Source: Colocasia esculenta (Eukaryota; Streptophyta; Magnoliopsida; Alismatales; Araceae). Taken from it: a stretch of 64,000 bases of DNA. Under the pieces are notes generated by a model. That model was given only the letters and a program-made list of their open reading frames with translations, did no database searches and was not told the DNA's origin. The DNA lies in the NCBI GenBank assembly GCA_014218235.1, contig CM024760.1, positions 68,326,961-68,390,960 of the forward strand, given 5' to 3'. The position numbers and the translations under genes are program-made. Of the stretch, positions 37,269 through 47,834 are shown piece by piece; position 1 is the stretch's first letter; each line of letters opens with the position of its first letter.

Positions 37269-38530
37269 TGTAGACACGAGATTTGGCACATCCCCGCATT
37301 GATCAATGGCCCATTAAGACTTATTTGACTACTTGTTGACTCACCTCGGATCCCATGTAGACGTCAACATCGATTATCGTTTACCCCATGCTGACGGCAT
37401 GGTTCCTTGACGTTAACTCAAGTTGACGTCAACATAGTGTGACGTCTGCATGAGGTTGACCGCAACATCGATTGAGGTCAACCTGGGTTTACTTGTTCCA
37501 CGGAACAATCCAGGTATGTTGCCCCTATCAGCCATTATCTCGGCCATGCCATGCATGGGGCCGATCCCAACAAGCAAATGGGCCACCTTGGCACTCCCTT
37601 GACCCAGTAAAAGTCCCATGTGACCTCTCCTCATTGGCCTTTACTTTCTACATGGATTGCCACCTATGCAAGTGTGTTTTCTCACACTTGAGCATCCTAT
37701 GCTCCCAAGCTATGCCCCCACTATCTATATATGGAGCTCCTTGGACATCTTGGAAGGGGGGGAGATGTTGGATGAGCTAGAGATTTAGTGCCTTGAGAGA
37801 AGAGAGAGAAAGAAGGATAGTGCTTTGAGAGCTTCCATCTTTTCCTACTTTCTCTCTCTAATCATTTGAAGCATCTAAGAGGCTTCACCAAGAGCTGGAG
37901 GAGTCCACCAAGCAGCCACAAGAGTCACCAACGAGGATCATCTCCCTCTTCTTCCTTCCTTCCTTCTCTTTGACTTTTAGTCTTGTATGCTAGTCACTCT
38001 TTACACACACACACAAGGTACATAGTGCACACTCCCACACACCTAAAAGGGGTTTTCCAAACCAAAAACGGAGGGAAGAAAAGTGGTCATAGTATTTAGC
38101 CACCCCTCTTCTCAAGCCCGCAACTGGTATGGGGCTCATCTTTTGGGTCATTTTCTTTTACTTTTAAGCATTTACTACACTTCCATAGAGTCTTATAAAG
38201 TTTCTTTGGTCGTAGGAACACCCTCAACAACATTACAGAGCTTCTTCTCTTTGGCCGGCCGAAGGGAAGAAAGTCGGCGTCCCCACCATCAACCGCTCAT
38301 GAGGCAACGTCGTCGGCGCGATCTGAACACCTTAGGCACAGATAAGACCCTAACAATAACATCCTTCTCATTTGCATACTAGTTCCTTGGATTTGTTCTC
38401 TTCTTCTCTCGGTCAACTTGGTCAAACGGGTCTCCACACGAAGAAAGAAGGAGAACGAGACGAAGCCAGCTAGTACACATCTTCAGGGATCACGCGTAGG
38501 CACAGTGGCCATCCAAACAGAATGTCTACA
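37269..38530 (+). mobile_element. Solo LTR with perfect 8-bp terminal inverted repeat and TSD
   Basis: TGTAGACA at 37269 and TGTCTACA ending at 38530; TSD gatct at 37264-37268 and 38531-38535. Length 1262 bp. A TATA-like tatatatg at about 37725 sets the plus orientation. The start TGTAGACAC is shared with the TAT-type LTR at 43079-44452 (minus strand), suggesting the same broad lineage. No coding sequence; an intact parent probably recombined LTR to LTR. Confidence 0.88.
37350..37485 (+). promoter_or_regulatory. Cluster of TGACGTC palindromes upstream of the solo-LTR TATA box
   Basis: Includes the perfect 12-bp palindrome GTTGACGTCAAC at 37422-37433, tagacgtcaac near 37358, ttgacgttaac near 37407 and gtgacgtctg near 37440. 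These are ACGT-core (bZIP-type) sites about 240-370 bp upstream of the TATA at 37725. Function is inferred from motif only. Confidence 0.55.
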
Positions 38531-39028
38531 GATCTAACCATTGAAACAACCATCAACCAGAGTTTGAACGTTGGATTTCATGTAGATCTAAAATCTGATT
38601 GTTGGATTCATTCTCGTTCCATGATCAATTGGGTTTGTTCCTAATGTAAAACATTCTCACCAAAATCCGAACATTAGATTTGCACTGAATATAAATTCAA
38701 AATTAAGTTTGATGAAATAGTTGTATTTGCTCCTAATCTATATCTAATCAAGATATGACAAGTAGATTTCATCCTAGTCTAAAATCCGAATGATGAATTC
38801 GCTCTCAATCTATAAAAACCAAACAATTAGCTACGTATATATTCACTAAACATTAATAATATGACCATCTAAAAATTTAAAAAACATTAATAAATGCAAA
38901 TATTTTTATTTTAATACCTAGTAATTAAAATACAATAATGTTTTTAAAAATAAAATTTTATTACATGTATATCACTAAACAAATATAATACCTTCACAAA
39001 CACACAAGTATAATGTATATATAATTAT
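38531..39028. repeat. Continuation of the degenerate repeat field, then AT-rich DNA
   Basis: Same atctaa...gttggattt repeats as 36940-37268 up to about 38840, then plain AT-rich sequence with no gene. Confidence 0.5.
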
Positions 39029-39753
39029 TGTGGTGGTGTAATCCTGTTTGGGCCGGAGCCAAACGGGCCTCCACTAGAGAAGATGGGGAAGACGAACGTT
39101 GGTGTGGACGAAAGCCTGCAAAACCAGAACTGGATCAGGGGGACCGGTGAAGACCGGGAAAACCCTCCGATGCCAAAGTCAGTGAGAGGCTTGTAAGGCA
39201 GGGGGTTTGCGAGTGTAAGGGTGTGTTCGCGTCAGAGAGAACGTACCAGTGCATGGTCCTGTACCCGCCTTTTTATAGGCGTTGGTGCCAAGGTGAACGT
39301 GCGTAACGTTGGTAGATCGTGCCTGGAAAGACGCCTTGATGGGCGCCCATAACGGGCGGAGTTATGCGCTTTGGTGCCCGTTGGGATGCCAGGCAGTTAA
39401 CGCGCCCCTTGATGGTGGGGTGCGTGGCTTGCGGCGGTTATAACCGTTGCGTAGGCCAAGAGACCTGTTCGGCCACTTCTGGATATGATGCCCGAACAAG
39501 TGACTCGTACGGGGGCGAACAGAACTGCTGTTCGGTGCTGCCTGTGGTTGTTCGGAATAACAAGATAGGTGACCTGTTCGGAAGCATGCAGAGGGGCTTG
39601 GCGAAGTCCGATCGCGGGGGAAAGGTCTTCAAAGGCCTCTGAACCACCCTGATGAGGACGTGGCATAATGACGTAGGACCAGGTTCGTTGACAGGACGCG
39701 AGTGGGCCGTAATGAGCCATCATGGGCCTAGGTGGCCAGATTTGGCCACCACA
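39029..39753 (-). repeat. 3' LTR of the host TAT-type element
   Basis: TGTGGTGG at 39029 and CCACCACA ending at 39753 form a perfect 8-bp inverted terminus. The minus-strand TATA box TATAAAAA is at 39270-39277. Upstream of it (39339-39620) are palindromes: ATGGGCGCCCAT (39339-39350), CGGTTATAACCG (near 39440) and the 19-bp dyad CGAACA-N7-TGTTCG (39516-39534), with further TGTTCGG/CCGAACA half-sites. Confidence 0.8.
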
Positions 39754-39772
39754 CTTGCCCCCCACGCTCTCG
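39754..39772 (-). other. Polypurine tract of the host TAT-type element
   Basis: Minus strand CGAGAGCGTGGGGGGCAAG directly before TGTGGTGG, the 3' LTR start. It proves minus orientation. Confidence 0.75.
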
Positions 39773-40054
39773 AGTGGCTCGGTGAGACGAGCGCTTCGAG
39801 GGCGTCACTTCCGAATTTAATGCGATGGCCCGTTGTGTGATGCCGCCGTTTGGAGTCCTGTCAAACGGCTAACCCGTCATGATGGGTGCAAAGCCGTGTC
39901 GAGCCAGGAACGTCGTCGCCTCATTCGAACGGCCGCTGACGCTGTACTCGAGGAGGAATTTTCAAAACTAGAAGGAGCGGTGTTTTGGGGCCCGCCTCGA
40001 ATTTCGCTCCCTCCCCTTTCCTTATAAGGAGGGGAGGAGGCGAAGGCGGGAGCC

Positions 40055-42701
40055 ATGCCTATGAAAAACCTTCCTGCATTCCAACCCTTGAGTTTCCTTG
40101 CCTGCCTAGCATTCCACCTTCTTCTTCGTCTCCTCTTGCTGCTGCTGCTTCCTGCGACTCTTCCAGTGATGGCGAGCAGAGGGAAGGCCATTGCCGGAGC
40201 AAGTGGGGTGACCGTCGCGGCGTCCCGCGGACCACGGTACCGCCATTACAGCGGACTCCGTGAGCGCTTCAGGATCGGCGACGAGTACGAAATCATCGAC
40301 GCGAAGGAAGGGGAGTCATTCCTGGTGAACAAACCAGGCTACCTCCTCCTCTCTGTAGATCATCTGGAGGCAGGCTTCCGGCTACTGCTGTCGGAAGTGG
40401 TGAAGGCGCTCCTGAATGTTTGGGGCGTTTCGCCAATACAACTGACGCCCAACACCTGGAGGTACATCTGTATCTTCGGCGTCATCTGCAAGATCAAAGA
40501 GATCTGGGGCTCGGCGGATGTTTTTCGGGCTCACTTCAAGCTGTCTGCTTCTCGGGCATCAAGAGCAGATATCTACTACATGAAGCACCGAACAGACAGG
40601 ATGCATATCGGGCTGTCCAACAAATATTCCAACAACAAGGGTTGGATGGACAGGCTATTTTTTGTGCGCCACCAAGGTGGTGCCGAGTGGGGATTCCCCA
40701 CTGTTATCCGCTCAGCACGAAAGGACAGCTTTCCGAAGCTGATCCAGGACGAGGCGAGGGCATCGGACAAGCTTCTCTGAGCAGGTGTTCGGAATGGAGA
40801 AGGCTACGTGACCGAGTTCCTGCTCGTCAAATACGGCCTAAGCAAACCGTGGAGTAAGTATACGAACTCTTAGTTATTTACTCGTGCATTTGGTGACCTC
40901 ACTCTAACTCTTCCTCTTCTTCTTTTCTTTACGCGCAGCTGCCGCGGAGCTGGAGGCTGGAAGGGATCAGGAGGCGAATGAAGATTTTGCCGAGCAGATC
41001 CCTGTTCTGGTGCATATGGTGTATGAGGACGACGACGTCGCTGCCATTGTTCGGGTTCCCTCTGCCGTGAGGGTTGGCACCGCAGTGACAACGGCGCTCG
41101 TTGCTCCTCCGCCTGCCGAGGAGAGTCCAGCCAAGGCACGGGCCCCTGAAAAGGGGCCCGGAAGGATTCGCCTGAAGAAGAAGGCCACCAAGGAGGTGGT
41201 TTCGGCTGGAGCTCGGACTCCTCTAGAGAAGGGTGACGGGGCGAGTTGGCCTTCCGCTTCCATAAAGAAGAGGCCAATTTTGTTTGACGAGGGCGCGGAG
41301 GAGGCAGAACAGCTCCGTGTTCGGAAGAAGAAGAAGATGGTCCAAGCTACTCCTCCACGTGACGAGGAGAGGACTGAAGAGGAAGAAGAAGAGGCGCAGT
41401 TGCTGCTGCGCAGAAAAAGTAAGGCCGTAGAGTCGGTCGATCAGGGAGTGCCGCGGGTGGCTTCCGTGGAGCGCCCAGAGGTCGCGCGGGAGATGGCGAC
41501 CGAGCTGGGGCTCGTCGTCGTGAGCGACGGGTCCGAGAGCCCTGCCGGAGAAGAGGCCAGGGGCTCCACCTGCTCGAAGGATAGGGAGCCCTCTGGTGCT
41601 TCCAACGTTGGTGGTTCCGAGCACGGTGCTACCAGCAACACTGCGGGGGCTTCTTCCAGGAGGAGAGGAGAAGTTGCGGTGTCTCCTGTTCGGCGGGAGG
41701 AGGACGCTGATGCTACTGAAGTTTCCGCCCATACTGGGGTGGTAGCTAGCAGCGTGGTGGCTCCAGCACCAGCCGCAACTCCAACTGAGGGACAGGAAGT
41801 GGTTCCTGCTACAGGGGCCACTGAGAAGGCGGCGGCGACGGCGGCGGCGTCCGAAGAGATTATTGCTACCGCCGGGGGTATCCTGCCCCCCATGCCCCCC
41901 ACCGAGGTGGTTGCAAATATAAATGCAACCTCCAAGGTAATTGAAGGTGATGGGGGGGAGGCTGCGGGTATTGGGGGTGGTGATCGGGCTGAAGAGTCTG
42001 ACGACGACCGAAGACCCCTCAGTGAAGCACTGCTCAAGAAGCTTCCTGAAGACCCTTTTGTGGCAGTGTTGGAGGCGACCCTTCGTCGTATGGAGAACGC
42101 ACCAAGGGAGCTGCCTGTGAGCCCCACTGCTTCTCGTCTCGACCAGCTGGCAAGGTGCCTAGACCTTCCTTCCGAGCAGACTCCGGAGAGGTCAGTGGAA
42201 GGTTACCACCCAGAGGGCCACAGGGAAGATGGCTTGAGCGACGTTGATGTAGAGGTGCTTGCGGATGGAATGTCCAAGTCGCTGGGCATTCTGAAGGCTC
42301 TGGCTGTTCGGGGCCAGAGGCAGAAGTATCTCTACGAGGCGCAGACAGCTTTCTGCGAGGACCTCTCAGCGAGGCATAAAGCTCGCGAGGCAGTGCTGGA
42401 GGAGGAGATGAAGAACCTCAATGCTGCCCTCCAGGCTTCGTAACTAGATGCTACCTTGGCGTGGGCCGAAAAGGATGCCCTGGCCAAGGTGGTAGTAGAT
42501 GTGGGGGCCCGTGCCGTTGCTGAGTACAAGGCCGGGCCGGAGTACAAGGAAGACTTGGAGCAGTATGGGGCCCGCTGCTACAGGGTGGGCCTTAATGCTG
42601 GGAAGGATCTCGGAGAGCGGCTTTCCTAGGTTGAATGCGCCCGAGAAGCCTTTGGGCTGCTGTTCGGGAGTGCCGGCATCGCACTCATGACGCCCGTTTA
42701 G
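40055..42701 (+). pseudogene. Antisense accessory gene with Transposase_28 (putative gypsy-type transposon) domain
   Basis: Lies opposite to pol, between pol and the 3' LTR. A TATA-like ttataagg sits at about 40020, ATGs at 40055 and 40169 (MASRGKAIAGA); the second avoids a Leu-rich stretch that is probably just translated leader. Exon 1 carries the Pfam Transposase_28 signature (GFRLLLSEVVKALLNVWGVS, then PIQLTPNTWRYICIFGVIC). A TGA at 40778 interrupts it. An intron with GT and AG ends is at 40854-40938 (phase 1), and exon 2 runs from 40939: an acidic/Ala-rich low-complexity middle, then a helical C-terminus (VAEYKAGPEYKEDLEQY) past stops at 42441 and 42627 to 42699-42701. Function unknown; often found inside TAT-type elements. 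GC-rich compared with surroundings. Confidence 0.72.
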
Positions 42702-43078
42702 ATGGTGTGCGCTTCGCACAATTCCAGTATGGGCGGATGCCCTCTTCGGGTGAATATGCTGGCCCTTCCGAACAGGCTCCTTAGTTTTCTTCTGCTCCGT
42801 GTCCTTCTTATACTTTCTTTTTGTAACCACGGCCAAGAAGGGCCTACTTGTAAGCACAAAACTTCTTGTAAATGAAATTCTCTGCTTCATGAGTTTATCT
42901 ATAGCTTCACTTTCTCTATCTTCTCCCTTTTGTGGTTGTTCCTGCTCGGATCGGAATCTGCTAGCTTCATAAGCGTTGCATGTAAGATGCAGATCGTTGG
43001 GAACCGTAAAGAAGGTTCCGATTAGGTGTATATGCCAAATGCTTGTGAAACAACAGGAGTAGGGAGAAGAGAGGTAGG
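42702..43078. other. Non-coding stretch of the host TAT element left of the nested insertion
   Basis: Downstream of the antisense gene; no frame or repeat of note. It ends in gtagg, the left TSD of the nested element. The host resumes at 63864. Confidence 0.6.
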
Positions 43079-43148
43079 TGTAATCACGGGATTTGTGTCC
43101 CCTTTTGAAATTGATTGTGAAGGTGTAGGGATTAAGAACTGACCGTGA

Positions 43149-43321
43149 TCGCCACCAACGCAGTCGCCTCTTGATGTTCAGGTGGAGGACTGACTACCTT
43201 GGAAAGGAAAGATGAAGGAGAAGGCGTACCTGATAACGCGACAGAGGAGGCGTCGCTATGCTTTGATGTGAACGCGACATAGGCAACGGCGCCTTCTTGA
43301 TCGCGACACAGCGGTCGTCGC
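43149..43321 (-). repeat. GCGACR-N7-YGTCGC dyad cluster, LTR U5 side
   Basis: Three good dyads with 7-nt spacers at 43238-43256, 43274-43292 and 43303-43321, plus a degenerate one ending at 43167. The right LTR has the same cluster at about 62570-62742. Confidence 0.85.
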
Positions 43322-44024
43322 CTTCTTCCCCAGTGGATGGAGACTTGGGTTCTTCGTCTTCCTGCTCCTCAACCGGCCGAGGGGCAAGAGCCTCACCTTG
43401 CTCTGACCTCTAAACACCTGCCAAAGTGATTTAAACAAACAAAACACCCATTAGAACTCGTGTGTGGAAGATCTATTCAATGAAAAACACATGAACATGA
43501 ACTATTATGGGGGGAACTCACAGGATTGGGGCTTTTAACCCCTGTGGATGTTAAGAATAGGTGTGTGTGTCGTGATCTAATGCTAAACTAGAAAAAAAAC
43601 GAAGCTACGCATGCATGAAATCAAAGAAATAAAGGGAAGAAGGGAAGAAGAATTGTGTAGCCGATGGGAAAACACCCTAGAGGGCTCTTGCTGATCGTCT
43701 GGAGGGAGAACTCTCTTCGTGGAAGATGAAGCTCTCTTGCTCAGCGAACTAAAGAATCTGGCCTTGCCCAAAAAGATGCAGAGATGAGGTACTTATGGGT
43801 GATTATTCCCAACTCGGGTCTGAGAGGAATAATGGGCAAGAGTCTGACTCTGGGCAAGTATGGTTGTGCAAGGGCTATTGGAACTCGGAAAGGAACATGT
43901 TAGGAAGGTCTGCTCCGAATTTGAGAGGATTTGGACGTGATTTGGACGTCCAAATGAAGCAATTACCATAATAGCATGGGTCCAAATTGGCTTCAGATTG
44001 AGTTTCCTGTTTAAGGCCCTGAAC

Positions 44025-44191
44025 GCGACGGCCTTGGTGTCGCCTTCTGAATGCGACTGTCCGATATCTCGCCTTGCTCATATGGAAGGCTGACTTGAGT
44101 CATTTTGCGATTTTCTGAGGATTTAAAATGTGGAATTATGATGGCGACATAGGGGCTGTCGTTTTTAGGAAGGTGACCTAGGGCCTGTCGC
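44025..44191 (-). repeat. GCGACR-N7-YGTCGC dyad cluster, LTR U3 side
   Basis: Two pairs: 44025-44043 with 44053-44072 (the second has an 8-nt spacer), and 44144-44162 with 44173-44191. The right LTR repeats them at about 63445-63611. Confidence 0.85.
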
Positions 44192-44452
44192 CTTCTGGCC
44201 TTTTCTACATTTTGGCATGTAATGCGTCTAATCAGCCATGCACAGCCTTCGAGATGAAATATCAGACTTATACTCGGAGAGCTTATAGTGAAAGAGATTG
44301 ATTTGACCAGGAAGAGTCCTCCAGGGCGATGAACTAATGGAAATGATGTCATGATCGGAGAAAGCCAGCTTGACGATGATGAGCCAACGTGGGGCATCAA
44401 TGATACGACAAGAGATTTTGCTCGACTTATGGGTCAGAAATGGGTGTCTACA

Positions 44453-44467
44453 GATTGCCCCACCTTG
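44453..44467 (-). other. Polypurine tract of the nested TAT element
   Basis: Minus strand AAGGTGGGGCAATC directly before TGTAGACACC. This GGGGCAATC form is typical next to TAT-type LTRs that start TGTAGACA. Confidence 0.75.
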
Positions 44468-45556
44468 ATGCCTGCTTTGCAAGGGAGTGGAGCGGTGATG
44501 GAGCGAAAATGGCGTGAAACGGCGATGTAGCGGAATGAGCTGAAAAGCGGGCATCAAGGTAAAGAGACACCCATTCTGGACGAATAAGCAGTGAGAATTT
44601 CTGGCTAACGTCGATCATGGCTGGGAACAGAGTGCAAGGATGGTTCCTATTTGGGATGAATGAAAATCAAAAGAAAAGAAAGATCAACCTCTTGATTCAA
44701 GAGGTACCCTGGCTATCTTTAGCGTGCAGGTTTCGTTCATTAGGGGATAGGTGCTGCCCGGCGGGTCGATTCGACTCTGGCCTTCGAGCGGGTCACGACT
44801 AATGAGCGGATCGGGGATAAAGGGAATGACTGTTGTAATGAATGGTGGTGAGAGGAATCCTACATAGCAACCATACTGGTAAACTGGACCGAGCACAAGC
44901 TCGAGGAAACCTTTCAAATTCGGAGTGGAATTCTTGTCTGAAAATGAGGATCTGGGTTGGGACATCATTGAGAAGCTGACTTTGACAAATCGTGATTCAT
45001 GAAGCTCAAAATTCCTACATGATGCATGCTGGGCTAAAGAAAAAGGAAATCATAAAAATGAATGCAAAGAAAGAGAGAAAATAACAAGTATTCAAGGATA
45101 ATATTGCTAGACAATATAAGCAAGGGTCAAGACACTTCACATCCCCGACGTGAGATAGAATCCATCGTCCCCGAGTCATATCACCCAACGGCCTATCCGG
45201 CGATTAGCAGCGTGCACTTAGATCATCCTCGTTTTTGATGAGGGGGAACTCAGATCCTGGAACACACTGGGAACCAGCCGGTCCTTGAGCTGATATAATA
45301 GTGTAGATATCATATAGTAATGCGGAGGGATTAGGGTTAGAGATACTTACCTGACTTACCTGACATCTCTTTTGATTTGAGTTTCTGAATTTTATGGATT
45401 TTTTTGGATTTTCCTGCATGTTCTGATTTTTTGGATTTTCAATAATCAAAGCAATAAAGATAGACATAATACAATGCACCAAACAATGACATCAAAGCAT
45501 ATGTGCAAATATCCTGAACAGTCATAGAGGAATAAGCAAGACAGCACAGACTGGTC
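44468..45556. other. Non-coding stretch between PPT and the first antisense gene's upstream region
   Basis: No convincing reading frame; AT-rich in the second half. The short frames near 44617 and 45204 lack any family features. Confidence 0.5.
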
Positions 45557-45561
45557 AGAAG

Positions 45562-45647
45562 GCGACATAGGGGTTGTTGCGACCCTTGACTGAAGAAGGC
45601 GACACGAGGCCTGTCGCCACCTTGAAGGCGACAGGTCGATATGTCGC
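45562..45647 (+). repeat. Dyad cluster upstream of the first antisense gene
   Basis: Three dyads: 45562-45580 (one mismatch), 45599-45617, and 45628-45647 (8-nt spacer). They sit about 150-235 bp upstream of the TATA box at 45799. Confidence 0.85.
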
Positions 45648-45798
45648 TTTCACAGGTTTTCTCAGCCCGAGCTCAAAAGCTTTCAGCATAGGACTTGGTT
45701 TTGACTCTCACTTGGACTCCAATTGCTCTCCACTCAAGGTCCCACTCCTAATTGGTCTTCTCTACCCTTTCCTAGACGGAATAGGAGTACTAAGGCTC

Positions 45799-45807
45799 TA
45801 TAAATAA
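45799..45807 (+). promoter_or_regulatory. TATA box of the first plant-mobile-domain gene
   Basis: TATAAATAA, 68 bp upstream of the ATG at 45875, in a good position for a short 5' leader. It supports plus-strand transcription opposite to pol. Confidence 0.65.
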
Positions 45808-45874
45808 AGGGGATGAGAAGCCAAATTCGGAGTTCTCACCTCTCTCTTCTTTTCTTCAAGTCTTGCAAGCTACC

Positions 45875-47327
45875 ATGGCCATGAAGAGAGCTCCTCTTGA
45901 TCCCATGGGTGGGGAGGCGGTCTACGAAGGTCCGAAGCATGCTCGGGCGACCTTTGAAGCTCTTATGAGGATTACGGATGTTCCCAATCACTTGAGCCGG
46001 AGCGAGGAAGTGAGAGAGGTAAGTTGGTTGGTGTTTTCAATTTCCATGATTTTATGCTCCGAATTTCATCATTAATTTTGTGTTCTTGTTCTTCCTCTTT
46101 TCTCTCTTTTCCTTTCTTCCCTAGCTCTTCCCCGGATCTTGCCGCTACTCTAAGCTCACTTGGATTGCCCCGATGATCAAAGCCTTACCCATGTATGTCA
46201 TTAGGTTCTTGAGAGAGTGGGGTTTGGGTGGGGTTTTGATAGCGGCTCACAACTACCATAAAATTTCCTTTGATTGGCATAGTATCACGGCCTTGATAGA
46301 ATTATGGCACCCACAAACCCATACTTTTATTTTCCCAAAATTTGAGGCGACCGTCCTTCTAGAGGAGGTCGAGGCCTTCCTTGTTCTTCCCAAGACCAAA
46401 CCCGGGGACGAGCAAAATATAAGCTACACGGTTGAGCCCATTAACCCGAAGTTTATCCTTGGAGAGTTCATGACCGACCCGAAGGATGTCTACACCATAA
46501 TTAGCCCACAATTCATCCATCTAGTGCCTTTGTCTAAGTGGGTCATATCCAAGTGTAAGGACAAGAGCGTAAACCACCGTGAGATAGCCAAGGCCGTGGC
46601 CATATGCTTGTGCGGGGTGGTGCTCTTTCCGTCCGGGGATCACCTCATAGACTACGCTAGCCTTAGTGCAATTAGTGGGGTATGGCGAGGACTTTCACTC
46701 TCTCACACCGTCTTGGCGTACCTTTACTCGGGTCTTTCTTCGGCTTCCACGGAAGGTTTCCTTTACGGCTCTATGATCCTTCTAGAGTGTTGGTTGGGTG
46801 TGAGGATTAAATTCAAACCGGTAGACAACCCCACCACCGACAGTCGGATCTTCAGGTGCCATCATTTGAACTTTATTGGCGGTGCGGCCAAGTTCTCCGA
46901 CAAGGTTTTATGCAGGACGGCGGACAAGAAAACTAGGAGTGCGTGGCGCCTTTACTTCAGCACCCTACCAGTGGAACATTTTGCTTTGGGCGTAGCGGCA
47001 CTTCGCGGAGCGGAGATCCGGCTACCACTCGGACGCGGTTTGGACTTGCAATTGATAGGGAATATGGCGACCGTGCTCTACAACCCGCAGCGGTGCTACC
47101 TACAGATCGGGAAGCCGAGGACGAGAGTGCTTCCGCCATCACACTTGCCTCCCGTGAAGAAGCGACGCTTGGGGAACCCGGAGGACGAGCAGGCCGTGCG
47201 GAGCGCGCTGGCCTTGTGGAGGGCGTGCGCTACCCATGCACTCCTGCTGAGACTTGACGAGGACCGGGAAACGTACCAGGCGTACCTCTCGGCACATGAG
47301 AAGATTCGGCCAATGAGGGGACCGTGA
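45875..47327 (+). CDS. Plant mobile domain (PMD) protein, two exons, open
   Basis: The ATG at 45875 is in a good context (accatgg). Exon 1 45875-46018 (48 codons), intron 46019-46124 with gtaagt donor and a pyrimidine-rich ccctag acceptor, phase 0, exon 2 46125-47327; product about 448 residues. PMD-type motifs are LPMYVIRFLREWG, FDWHSITALIELW, HPQTHTFIFPKFEATVLLEE (an acidic turn before a small hydrophobic VEAFLVLP) and, later, a conserved-looking helical half. PMD proteins occur as host genes (MAIL/MAIN type) and inside transposons; their biochemistry is unclear. It lies antisense to pol, between pol and the 3' LTR, with its own TATA box. Unlike every other gene in the window it shows no stop or frameshift, which may reflect selection or chance. 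Confidence 0.75.
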
Positions 47328-47500
47328 GCTAGAGAGAAAAACTTGATTGTACCTTTTGAGCTTTGATGGGACTTGGTGGGCTTGATGTAATAGGAGATTG
47401 ATGCTTGATGTAAGGGGAGTGAGACATGTTATTGATGTAAGCATTGGTTTATTGCAATGAGCATTGATTTTTAGGAGTTTTTGTGCACTGGTTTAAGAAG

Positions 47501-47616
47501 GCGACATGGTCTATGTCGCAATCCAGAAGGCGACCAGTCAACGGTCGCTATCATAAAAGTGAAGGCGACATAGGCACTGTCGCTACCTGGCCAGAAGGCG
47601 ACACAGACCTTATTGC
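47501..47616 (+). repeat. Dyad cluster between the two antisense genes
   Basis: Four dyads, all with 7-nt spacers: 47501-47519, 47530-47548, 47565-47583 and 47598-47616 (two mismatches). The second is GCGACC...GGTCGC, so the inner pair is C/G rather than A/T. Confidence 0.85.
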
Positions 47617-47834
47617 GTTCACAGGTCCCGGGGCAGTTTGAACTCGGGCCGAGCGCCCTTCTCTCCTTCTCTCCTTTCAAACCTTCTCTTTCCTTCTTCC
47701 CTCTATCCGGAGATTTCCCCTTTCTTCCTCCTTCTTTCCTTCAACCTTCTCTCTTCTCTCCGTCAAGCCCCCCCCCTTTCTTCCTTCTCTTCTTTCTCTC
47801 CTCCTTCCTTCTTCCTCTCCTTTGACAACCGGTG

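Larger units (their letters stand above)
43079..44452 (-). repeat. 3' LTR (left copy) of the nested TAT element
   Basis: tgtaatcacg at 43079 to ggtgtctaca at 44452; on the minus strand TGTAGACACC...CGTGATTACA. It contains 19-bp dyads near its U5 end (43149-43321) and in U3 (44025-44191). Confidence 0.92.

Noticed and set aside
40055..40168. Leu-rich N-terminus resembling a signal peptide
   Set aside because: It lies only about 30 bp after the TATA-like site, over a CTT/CTG-rich leader; the ATG at 40169 begins the protein-like part. Probably a translated 5' leader.
41441..42127. Minus-strand 228-codon frame opposite the Transposase_28-like gene
   Set aside because: Low-complexity shadow of the plus-strand GC-rich exon.
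44617..45482. Short frames between the PPT and first PMD gene
   Set aside because: No family features, poor start contexts, AT-rich non-coding composition.
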